A stretch of 6,318 nucleotides of DNA from Acidobacteriota bacterium (GTDB taxonomy: Bacteria; Acidobacteriota; Vicinamibacteria; Vicinamibacterales; Vicinamibacteraceae). The position numbers and the translations under genes were made by a program. Below, piece after piece: positions 1 to 6,318 of the stretch. A model generated the notes under the pieces. It had not been told where the DNA came from, ran no database searches, and saw nothing but the letters and a program-made list of their open reading frames with translations. Position 1 is the stretch's first letter; every line of letters starts with the position of its first letter. The stretch lies in assembly GCA_013695405.1 (NCBI GenBank), contig JACDAO010000599.1, positions 1 through 6,318 on the forward strand. Direction: 5' to 3'.

Positions 1-190
1 TCCGCGACCAGCCCCACCCGGCCGCGAGCCACCCGCGCAGCGGCCAACGAGTCTCGCAGCCGGGCGGGGCGCCCCGTTCGCGGCCACCCGTCCCGCCTTC
101 GGAAGCCACGCAGACCTCGCCGTCCCGACAGATGACCGCGGGGCAGCCCCCCTTCGCCTCGCCTCAGCCGGCACGACATCCCACCGGCGG
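1..190. other. Left-edge region with no supported gene
   Basis: This stretch lies downstream of the response regulator stop codon. Several frames are open on both strands, as expected in DNA this rich in G+C, but no translation resembles a family I recognise. A minus-strand frame with an ATG at 177-179 stays open to the edge (about 59 codons, very Arg/Gly-rich) and could be the start of a next gene; nothing else supports it. There is a loopless 12-bp palindrome at 65-76 and a GGGG/CCCC hairpin with a 3-nt loop at 140-150. Neither is followed by a T-tract on either strand, so I do not call a terminator. Confidence 0.5.
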
Positions 191-1597
191 CTACATCACC
201 ATCGGCGGGGAGACCAGCGGGGAGCGCCGGCTGCGCGGGAAGTCGATGCCGAGCGTCTTGATCTTGTAGTTCATCACCCGCGGGCTGATCGACAGCAGTT
301 CGGCCGCGTCCTTCTGCACCCAGTTGGCCATCTTGAGTGCCTCCACGACCGCCTGCCGCTCGATCTCTTCGAGCGGGATGCCCTGGGGCGGAATCTTGAC
401 CACCGTCCCCGGTCCGTCGTGGTCGGTGGTGCCCGAGCCGCCGAGCCTGAGGTCGTCGCCGCTGATCAGCCGGTCCTCGCACAGCAGCGCCGCGCGTTCG
501 ATGGTGTTCTCCAACTCGCGGATGTTGCCGGGCCAGTTGTAGCGCATGAGCAGCTTGAGCGCGTCAGGGGTGACGCCTTCGATGCGCTTCTTCAGTTCCA
601 CCGCGTAGCGCTTGATGAAGAAGTTGGTCAGCGCCGGAATGTCCTCCTTGCGGTCGCGCACCGGCGGCATCTCGATCTGCACCACGTTCAGCCGGTAGTA
701 GAGGTCTTCCCGGAACTGGCCCTGTTCGACCATCAGCGCCAGGTTGCGATTGGTCGCGGCCACCAACCGCACGTCGACGCGGATCGTGCGGGTGCCGCCG
801 AGCCGCTCGAACTCGTGCTCCTGCAGCACGCGCAGGATCTTGGCCTGTGTATTGGCGCTCATGTCGCCAATCTCGTCGAGGAACAGGCTGCCGCCGTCGG
901 CCTGCTCGAAGCGGCCGATCCGCTGCTTGTCGGCGCCGGTGAAGGCGCCGCGTTCGTGGCCGAACAGCTCGGACTCGAGCAGGTTCTCCTGCAGCGCCGC
1001 GCAGTTCACCTTGACGAAGTTGCGTCCCGCGCGCAGCGAGTTGTGGTGAATCGCCCCGGCAATCAGCTCCTTGCCGGTGCCGGTCTCGCCGTTGATCAGG
1101 ACCGTGGTGTTGCTCTTGGCGACCTTGCGGACCACGTCGAGCACGCGCTGCAACGCGCCGCTGGCGCCGATGATGTTGTCGAAGGTGTAGATGCCGCCCT
1201 GCTCGTGCCGGAGGTAGTCGACCTCGTTGCGCAGGCGCCGATGTTCGAGCGCCTTGTCGATCTTGACCTCCATCTCCTCGATCTCGAACGGCTTGGGCAC
1301 GTAGTCGAAGGCGCCGATCTTCATCGCCTCGACCGCGGTGTGCACCGACCCGAACGCGGTCATCAGGATCACCGCGGTCTGCGGCTGCAGCGCCTTGGCC
1401 GTGCGCAGCACGTCGAGGCCGTCGCTGCCGCCCATTTTCAGGTCGCTGAGGACGACGTCGAAGTTGGTTTCGTGGAGACGCTCGAGGGCGATGTTGCCGT
1501 TGGCCGCTTCGGTCACCTCGTGGCCGGCTTCGGTGAGGGCGCGGGCGAGCGCGCGGCGAAGCGAATCGTGGTCGTCGGCGACGAGGATGCGTCCCAT
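191..1597 (-). CDS. NtrC-family sigma-54-dependent response regulator
   Basis: A 468-residue cytoplasmic transcription activator, the usual length for NtrC-like regulators. The receiver domain (about 1-120) has the acidic pair Asp8/Asp9, phospho-acceptor Asp52, Thr80 and Lys102. The AAA+ domain (about 140-375) has Walker A GETGTGKE at 170-177, the sigma-54 contact loop GAFTGA at 217-222, Walker B LFLDEIGD at 238-245, and WPGNIRELEN at 355-364. A Fis-type helix-turn-helix follows at about 409-451. In this family, phosphorylation drives oligomerisation, and ATP hydrolysis remodels the closed complex of sigma-54 RNA polymerase. The ATG at 1597 is chosen because it begins the receiver fold exactly; the frame stays open upstream to 2053, but that part overlaps the kinase gene and makes no domain. 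No Shine-Dalgarno is visible before the ATG because a heptamer repeat fills that position. The partner kinase ends 53 nt upstream. Target genes cannot be read from the protein; the family call is firm. Confidence 0.96.
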   Translation of the reverse strand: MGRILVADDHDSLRRALARALTEAGHEVTEAANGNIALERLHETNFDVVLSDLKMGGSDGLDVLRTAKALQPQTAVILMTAFGSVHTAVEAMKIGAFDYVPKPFEIEEMEVKIDKALEHRRLRNEVDYLRHEQGGIYTFDNIIGASGALQRVLDVVRKVAKSNTTVLINGETGTGKELIAGAIHHNSLRAGRNFVKVNCAALQENLLESELFGHERGAFTGADKQRIGRFEQADGGSLFLDEIGDMSANTQAKILRVLQEHEFERLGGTRTIRVDVRLVAATNRNLALMVEQGQFREDLYYRLNVVQIEMPPVRDRKEDIPALTNFFIKRYAVELKKRIEGVTPDALKLLMRYNWPGNIRELENTIERAALLCEDRLISGDDLRLGGSGTTDHDGPGTVVKIPPQGIPLEEIERQAVVEALKMANWVQKDAAELLSISPRVMNYKIKTLGIDFPRSRRSPLVSPPMVM

Positions 1598-1600
1598 AGA

Positions 1601-1635
1601 AGGCTCAGGGCTCAAGGCTGAAGGCTGAAGGCGAA
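1601..1635. repeat. Heptanucleotide tandem repeat between kinase and regulator genes
   Basis: Five consecutive 7-bp units on the plus strand read AGGCTCA, GGGCTCA, AGGCTGA, AGGCTGA, AGGCGAA. The two middle units are identical and the outer ones differ from them at one or two positions. The array ends 3 nt before the regulator start codon (on the coding, minus, strand) and begins about 15 nt after the kinase stop, so it makes up most of the operon gap and occupies the place of the ribosome binding site. In the mRNA it reads as TCAGCCT-like units. I recall similar short intergenic repeats in acidobacterial genomes, but could not check this. Confidence 0.8.
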
Positions 1636-1650
1636 GGAGGCGAGGTCGAC

Positions 1651-2880
1651 TTACCGCGGACGCGGCCCCCCGGGCGCGCCTGCGTCCGGCGACTGCACCG
1701 GCGGATGCTCGAGTGAGGGCGACAGCGGCAGCAGCAGGCGGAAGCAGGTGCCGGCACCGTCGACTCCGGACAGCACTTCGATTCGTCCCTCGTGTGCGTC
1801 CACGACCTTGCGTACGATCGACAGGCCGAGGCCCGAGCCGCGCGGCTTGGTCGTGAAGAACGGGTTGAAGATGCGTTCGCGGATGGTATCGGGAATACCC
1901 GGTCCGTCGTCGACGATCTCGATCTCCACGCCGGTGCCGGGCGCGTGGTCGGCGGTCGAGGCAAAGGTCAATCGGCGAACCACCGCCGCGCGCAGCAGGA
2001 CGCGGCCGTGCCCGTTGAGCGCCTCGAAGGCGTTGGTCAGCAGGTTGGTGCACACCTGCCGCAACTGATGGCCGTCGCCTTCGATGTCGGGTAGGTTGTC
2101 GGCCAAATCGACGCTGACCGCGACGTCTCGCCGAGGCACCAGGCTCTCGGCCATCAGCAGCGAGTCCTGCAGCAGTTCATTGACCGCCACCGGCTCGACG
2201 TGCAGCCGCACCGGCCGCACGAAGTCGAGCACCTCGAGCACGATGGCGTTGGCCATCTTGGCTTCCGAGATGATGTCGTTCAGCATCGCCTGGGCCTCGG
2301 GGTTGTCGGTCAGCCGACGCTTCAGCAGCCCGGACATCACCTCGATCCCGGCCAGGGGATTCTTGACCTCGTGCGCGATCGCGGCGGCCATCTCGCCCAG
2401 CGCCGCCAGCCGGTCGCGCAGCCGCTCGCGCTCCTCCTGCTGTTCGACCCGGGTCAGATCCCTGAAGAACAGTGCCGCGCCGTTGACTTCGCCGAGCGGG
2501 TTGCGCACCAGCGACAACGTGAAGCCGATCGACCGGCCGGTCCGGGACAGCCGGACCTCGGCACGGTTGGGCAGCGGGTCGCTGCCGAACGCATGTTCGA
2601 GCACACGGACGATTTCGGGCACGTCCGCGAGGACCTCGGCGATCGGCCGGCCGACGTCGCCGGCGCTGGCCAGCACGTCGAGCGACGCATACGCCGCGTC
2701 GTTGATCGCCACCAGCCGGCCGTCACGGCGGATCACGACGACGCCGTTGCGCATGCCGGAGATCAAATCGCGGTAGAAGCGCTCCGGCACGATGTCCTCC
2801 TCATCGCCCGGAACGCGGCGAGGCACCATCGGAAAGCCCGGGAAGGCCAAGGTGGGCGCAGGAGCGTCGAGAGGGCGCAT
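1651..2880 (-). CDS. NtrB-like soluble PAS sensor histidine kinase
   Basis: A 409-residue kinase that should autophosphorylate on His and pass the phosphate to the regulator encoded just downstream. A PAS-type sensor domain spans about 35-142. The dimerisation/phospho-acceptor (HisKA) domain carries AHEVKNPL at 169-176 with His170. The HATPase domain shows the N box NLLTNAFEAL (279-288), G1 box DDGPGIP (324-330), F box NPFFTTK (339-345) and G2 box GSGLGLSI (348-355), so all catalytic boxes are intact. There is no signal peptide, membrane helix or HAMP domain, so it should sense a cytoplasmic signal or act through a partner, as NtrB does. The last 20 or so residues are a Pro-rich tail. I chose the ATG at 2880, which has an AGGG 8 nt upstream; a TTG at 2904 would add 8 residues and an ATG 17 codons downstream is also possible. 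The ligand of the PAS domain is unknown. Confidence 0.95.
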   Translation of the reverse strand: MRPLDAPAPTLAFPGFPMVPRRVPGDEEDIVPERFYRDLISGMRNGVVVIRRDGRLVAINDAAYASLDVLASAGDVGRPIAEVLADVPEIVRVLEHAFGSDPLPNRAEVRLSRTGRSIGFTLSLVRNPLGEVNGAALFFRDLTRVEQQEERERLRDRLAALGEMAAAIAHEVKNPLAGIEVMSGLLKRRLTDNPEAQAMLNDIISEAKMANAIVLEVLDFVRPVRLHVEPVAVNELLQDSLLMAESLVPRRDVAVSVDLADNLPDIEGDGHQLRQVCTNLLTNAFEALNGHGRVLLRAAVVRRLTFASTADHAPGTGVEIEIVDDGPGIPDTIRERIFNPFFTTKPRGSGLGLSIVRKVVDAHEGRIEVLSGVDGAGTCFRLLLPLSPSLEHPPVQSPDAGAPGGPRPR

Positions 2881-3027
2881 AGCGTGTACCCTGATTACAT
2901 TCAAGGTGCATGCCGCTTACAGAAGCGCGCCTTTGTCAACAAAACTGAGGGTGGAATGCGGCGTCATCCATAACATTGGACAGCCGCGGTCGCAGAAATT
3001 GTAAACCGATGACAATTCCGGTCGTTG
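2881..3027 (-). promoter_or_regulatory. Upstream region of the kinase-regulator operon
   Basis: These 147 nt between the ABC-F stop and the kinase start are clearly less G+C-rich than the flanking genes, as expected for a promoter region. On the minus strand there is a TTGACA (plus 2934-2939) that matches the sigma-70 -35 consensus, but I see no convincing -10 at 16-18 nt. A TACAAT (plus 2998-3003) resembles a -10 but has no good -35. The start site therefore cannot be fixed. Two small inverted repeats in and next to this region are listed separately. The length of the gap suggests that the two-component genes do not depend only on read-through from the ABC-F gene. Confidence 0.45.
2932..2943. 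repeat. Short palindrome TTTGT-CA-ACAAA
   Basis: Arms of 5 bp around a 2-bp centre form a perfect inverted repeat about 52-63 bp upstream of the kinase ATG. It overlaps the TTGACA -35-like hexamer on the minus strand and contains the half-site TTGTCA, which recurs in the inverted repeat at 3009-3031. Its position would suit a regulator operator. It is too short and A+T-rich to be a useful RNA hairpin. Confidence 0.35.

Positions 3028-3031
<4 letters not shown>
3009..3031. repeat. Inverted repeat ATGACAA-N9-TTGTCAT at the ABC-F stop
   Basis: Two perfect 7-bp arms (3009-3015 and 3025-3031) flank a 9-nt spacer, and the right arm covers the stop codon of the ABC-F gene. The element lies about 130-150 bp upstream of the kinase start, a distance at which activators of the NtrC type often bind, so it could be an autoregulatory site. 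As RNA from the minus strand it would form a weak A/U-rich stem followed by a mixed T-rich stretch, so a poor terminator is the other reading. The repeat is seen directly; its role is inferred. Confidence 0.4.
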
Positions 3032-5100
<2,069 letters not shown>

Positions 5101-5129
5101 CGCCGCGATCGTAGCAGGACCGCTTCCGG

Positions 5130-5145
5130 TGGTGCGTGGCTTGCA
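5130..5145 (+). promoter_or_regulatory. Candidate sigma-54 (-24/-12) promoter upstream of the ECF sigma gene
   Basis: The bases TGGTGC-GTGGC-TTGCA match the sigma-54 consensus TGGCAC-N5-TTGCW with two mismatches. The invariant GG (5131-5132) and GC (5143-5144) are both present and exactly 10 nt apart. Transcription would begin near 5156, just ahead of AGGAG at 5159-5163 and the ATG at 5170. The window also encodes a sigma-54 activator, which makes such a promoter credible. A GG-N10-GC pair alone is common in G+C-rich DNA; the full TTGCA block is less so. No experimental support exists here. Confidence 0.4.
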
Positions 5146-5158
5146 CTGTGGCGAAGAC

Positions 5159-5172
5159 AGGAGCGTGCCATG
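5159..5172 (+). promoter_or_regulatory. Strong ribosome binding site and alternative ATG for the ECF sigma gene
   Basis: AGGAG (5159-5163) stands 6 nt before an ATG (5170-5172) that is in frame with the sigma factor and open to it. This is the best Shine-Dalgarno and start pair seen in the window, and it would add 42 residues to the protein. Against it, the added segment resembles no sigma domain and its third codon positions are 26 of 42 G/C by hand count, against 33 of 42 in the first 42 codons of the sigma domain. Confidence 0.45.
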
Positions 5173-5295
5173 TCAGTGTCTGTCCTCGCCGGAGGCCATC
5201 TCCGCCCGGTTCCGGTATCTGAGCCGACTATTTCCGTCCAAGGACGTCAGAGGAACAGGACACGCGGAGGCGATGCCGCGGGGTCGACTGCGCAG

Positions 5296-5913
5296 ATGAC
5301 GTCCAGCGACGAAGAGCTCGTTGCCCGTTCAGCGGGTGGCGACGTCGACAGCTTCAACCAATTGGTTGTGCGCTGGGAACGGCCGATCTATGCCCTGGCG
5401 TACCGGGTCATCGGGCGCGAGGAAGAAGCTCGCGACGTAGTTCAGGAGGCCTTTCTCCGGGCGTACCGGTCGATTGGCGGCTTCCGCGGGCAGGCCAAGT
5501 TCTCGTCGTGGCTGTACCGGATTACCCTCAACCTGTGCCGGGACTGGATACGCCGGCAGAAGCGCGCGCCGTTCGTCGACGCGCCGGAGGGGGTCGACGT
5601 CATCGAGCTGGCGGGCGAGCATGGGCCCGTCGAGTCGGTCGAGGATCTGGTGGCGCGCCGCGATCTCGGCGCGATCGTGACTCGGGCGATGGCCGCGCTG
5701 ACCGATGATCAGCGCACGGCGATCGTGCTGAAGGAATACCAGGGGCTGACCTTCCAGGAGATCGCGGATCTTCAGAACTGCCCCTTGAGTACGGTCAAGA
5801 CTCGGCTCTACCAGGGCCTGGTCGTGCTCCGGCGCGAGCTGGAGCGGCAAGGCATCACGTCGGACGTGGTGCTGCCGCACGCACGGCCGGCCGCCGGGCC
5901 GCGTCGACCGTGA
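5296..5913 (+). CDS. ECF (sigma-E-like) RNA polymerase sigma factor
   Basis: From the ATG at 5296 this is a 205-residue sigma factor of normal ECF length that directs RNA polymerase to a stress or envelope regulon. Region 2 (about 18-90) includes DVVQEAFLRAY (47-57), which binds the core enzyme, and FSSWLYRITLNLCRDWIRR (69-87), which melts and reads the -10. Region 4 (about 134-180) has LTDDQRTAIVLKEYQG and a helix-turn-helix ending STVKTRLYQGLVVLRR (165-180), which reads the -35. The linker is acidic, and no extra C-terminal domain follows. The start at 5296 is preferred because family members usually begin just before DEELV, but its ribosome binding site is poor (GGGG 12 nt away) and the ATG at 5170 has a much better one, giving 247 residues. 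A membrane anti-sigma factor starts 12 nt after the stop, so the sigma is probably held inactive until a signal is received. The symbol rpoE would be only generic. Confidence 0.93.
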   Translation: MTSSDEELVARSAGGDVDSFNQLVVRWERPIYALAYRVIGREEEARDVVQEAFLRAYRSIGGFRGQAKFSSWLYRITLNLCRDWIRRQKRAPFVDAPEGVDVIELAGEHGPVESVEDLVARRDLGAIVTRAMAALTDDQRTAIVLKEYQGLTFQEIADLQNCPLSTVKTRLYQGLVVLRRELERQGITSDVVLPHARPAAGPRRP

Positions 5914-5925
5914 CGGCTGACATCC

Positions 5926-6318
5926 ATGATCGACGACGTGACTCGCTGCCCCGACCCCGATGCCCTCGTAGTCCTGCTCTATGACGATGAGGGGGATGCC
6001 AGTGAGCGGGCAGCCTTGCAGGCGCACCTCGAGGGATGTGGGGGGTGCGCCGGCACGCTGACGTCGTTTCGCGCCGTCAAGGCCACGCTCGGCGCCTGGC
6101 TGCCACCGCCCCTTCCACTCGGCTTCGCAGTGGTCCGCAACCAGCCGATGCCGTGGCCCCGCCGCGTCCTGTGGACCGGCGGACTGAGTGCCGCCGCCGC
6201 CCTGGTCCTGGCCGCGGCAGCGTCCCTTGCCCAACTCCAGATCACCTGGGACGCCACCGGACTGACCCTGCGCACCGGCATGGCCGGGCAAGCGACGATG
6301 GCGTCGGCGGCGCCGGCG
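5926..6318 (+). CDS. Zinc-binding membrane anti-sigma factor, partial (3' end beyond window)
   Basis: The first 131 codons of a gene open to the right edge. The cytoplasmic N-terminus carries the zinc-binding anti-sigma signature Hx3Cx2C: His34, Cys38 and Cys41, with Cys8 a possible fourth ligand. Such domains clamp the cognate sigma factor between its regions 2 and 4. A single hydrophobic, Ala/Leu-rich membrane helix lies at about 86-104 after a Pro/Arg-rich stretch, and the following residues would be periplasmic and are cut off. The ATG at 5926 lies 12 nt after the sigma stop, so the two genes are surely co-transcribed; no clear Shine-Dalgarno precedes it, which suggests translational coupling. 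The signal sensed is unknown, since the outer domain is missing. Some zinc-containing members respond to oxidation of the Cys pair, others to proteolysis. Confidence 0.88.
   Translation, partial: MIDDVTRCPDPDALVVLLYDDEGDASERAALQAHLEGCGGCAGTLTSFRAVKATLGAWLPPPLPLGFAVVRNQPMPWPRRVLWTGGLSAAAALVLAAAASLAQLQITWDATGLTLRTGMAGQATMASAAPA

Larger units (their letters stand above)
5101..5295. promoter_or_regulatory. Divergent intergenic region between ABC-F and ECF sigma genes
   Basis: This 195-nt stretch separates the minus-strand ABC-F gene from the plus-strand sigma gene and must hold promoters in both directions unless the sigma gene starts at 5170. It contains the sigma-54-like element at 5130-5145, a ribosome binding site and ATG ending at 5172, and a small palindrome CGTCC-AA-GGACG at 5235-5246. 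I looked for the GGAAC-type -35 with a matching -10 expected of an autoregulated ECF promoter. A GGAAC at 5252-5256 exists, but it has no suitable -10 and lies too close to the start at 5296. Confidence 0.55.

Noticed and set aside
65..150. G+C-rich palindromes as a terminator for the regulator gene
   Set aside because: One has no loop and the other a short stem; neither is followed by a run of T on the minus strand.
419..1621. 400-codon plus-strand open frame opposite the response regulator
   Set aside because: It is the complement of a strongly biased G+C-rich gene, which keeps antisense frames free of stops. Its translation is His/Val/Glu/Arg-rich without a fold or family, while the minus strand encodes an intact NtrC-like protein.
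2900..2915. Second sigma-54-like element (minus strand CGGCAT-N5-TTGAA) before the kinase gene
   Set aside because: The essential C of the -12 GC is an A, and transcription would start only about 8-10 nt before the ATG, leaving no room for the ribosome binding site.
5252..5286. GGAAC as the -35 of an autoregulated ECF promoter
   Set aside because: No matching -10 occurs at 16-17 nt, and the transcript would begin at or beyond the preferred sigma start codon.
5329..6291. 320-codon minus-strand open frame opposite the sigma and anti-sigma genes
   Set aside because: It crosses two clear plus-strand genes and shows no domain; the plus-strand products are unambiguous.

Overview
The window is G+C-rich (roughly two thirds by eye) bacterial chromosome with dense coding and no sign of phage, transposon, CRISPR or RNA genes. 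An NtrB/NtrC-like pair, an ABC-F ATPase with a long Pro/Ala-rich linker, an ECF sigma/anti-sigma pair and a heptanucleotide repeat between genes would suit an Acidobacteriota-type genome, perhaps Vicinamibacteria. That assignment comes from memory of similar genomes; there is no marker gene here to prove it, and a deltaproteobacterium or similar is not excluded.

Layout. Positions 1-190 are an edge stretch with no gene I can support. Three genes then lie on the minus strand and read right to left: an ABC-F translation-type ATPase (5100 to 3028), a soluble PAS-containing NtrB-like histidine kinase (2880 to 1651) and an NtrC-like sigma-54 response regulator (1597 to 191). The kinase and regulator are 53 nt apart, and most of that gap is a 7-bp tandem repeat. 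The kinase is separated from the ABC-F gene by 147 nt of less G+C-rich DNA with small palindromes, which probably holds the promoter of the two-component operon. Across a divergent 195-nt region, the plus strand carries an ECF sigma factor (5296-5913, start uncertain) and, 12 nt later, a zinc-binding, single-pass membrane anti-sigma factor that runs off the right edge (5926 to beyond 6318).

How the parts may work together. The kinase should phosphorylate Asp52 of the regulator, whose intact GAFTGA loop marks it as an activator of sigma-54 RNA polymerase. The most interesting signal is a sigma-54-like -24/-12 element at 5130-5145, pointing at the ECF sigma gene. It is followed at the expected distance by a Shine-Dalgarno sequence and an in-frame ATG at 5170. 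If real, it would join the two halves of the window into a cascade: two-component system, sigma-54 promoter, ECF sigma, membrane anti-sigma. This is a hypothesis from sequence pattern only. The gene families themselves are well known, and I see no wholly new system here.
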